Shown: positions 59,874 to 59,940 of the stretch, piece after piece
Numbering within the stretch: the stretch's first letter is position 1
How the letters are laid out: each line of letters begins with the position of its first letter
Assembly (NCBI GenBank): GCA_902526865.1
Contig: CABZMK010000006.1
Location: forward strand, 1-59,940
DNA: 59,940 bases
Reading direction: 5' to 3'
Source: an uncultured Alphaproteobacteria bacterium
GTDB lineage: Bacteria > Pseudomonadota > Alphaproteobacteria > Methylaequorales > Methylaequoraceae
Position numbers and translations under genes: made by a program
Notes under the pieces: generated by a model
Seen by the model: only the letters and a program-made list of their open reading frames with translations
Told to the model about the DNA's origin: nothing
The model's database searches: none

Positions 59874-59940
59874 TTTATACTTTTCCTTAAAATAGTAATC
59901 TTGACTTGTACATAAAATTTCAAAAAATAACAATATTTTT

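Overview
The window is a gene-dense, strongly AT-rich piece of a bacterial chromosome. It looks like a small-genome, probably marine or host-free alphaproteobacterium. Four alphaproteobacterial layouts support this: secY-adk-rpsM without rpmJ, an alpha operon without rpsD, a plsX-fabH-ihfA-merR run, and an ATP12-type ATP synthase assembly factor beside an RluC-type pseudouridine synthase. A PII gene under a near-perfect sigma-54 promoter argues against a typical Pelagibacter-type SAR11 genome. I cannot name the genus from sequence alone. Only one gene-free stretch exceeds 300 bases (about 45471-45814), and a cobalamin riboswitch largely fills it.

Layout. Positions 1-5230 hold a small unknown protein, an aspartate-type aminotransferase, glnB-glnA (nitrogen control and assimilation), an isochorismatase-like hydrolase, a secreted glutathione peroxidase homologue and a lipoprotein. 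Positions 5230-6598 hold a tyrosine-recombinase-like gene that has lost its catalytic residues, sitting at the 3' end of tRNA-Leu. Positions 6605-11793 hold propionyl-CoA carboxylase (pccB-pccA), ATP12 and RluC. Positions 11817-41513 are one almost unbroken minus-strand train: secE-nusG-rplKAJL-rpoBC, then rpsL-rpsG-fusA-tuf, then the S10, spc and alpha ribosomal clusters through rplQ. It is led by tRNA-Tyr, tRNA-Gly and tRNA-Trp, with a sirtuin and an ArsC-like gene on the opposite strand between them.

Positions 43008-45470 hold an rRNA 2'-O-methyltransferase, a flavin-oxidase-like protein, a CPBP membrane protease and MsrA. Positions 45531-48540 form a B12 uptake unit: cobalamin riboswitch, TonB-dependent receptor, and a TonB gene interrupted by a frameshift in a run of 17 A. 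Then come tRNA-Glu, a small secreted cysteine protein, recJ, a pyrophosphate-type phosphofructokinase, homoserine dehydrogenase, an OmpA-type lipoprotein, a gamma-carbonic anhydrase-like protein, argC, rpsI-rplM, cutA, tRNA-Pro and the merR-ihfA-fabH-plsX-rpmF lipid/ribosome cluster.

The content is mostly housekeeping, and I did not find a clear new defence or mobile system. The leads most worth checking are the frame break in tonB, the predicted near-leaderless sigma-54 transcript of glnB, the degenerate but intact integrase-like gene at tRNA-Leu, a segment complementary to the B12 box that could be the riboswitch's expression platform, and low-complexity tails on several ribosomal proteins. 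B12 import and propionyl-CoA carboxylase may be linked, because the usual route from methylmalonyl-CoA onward needs a B12-dependent mutase (not in this window).
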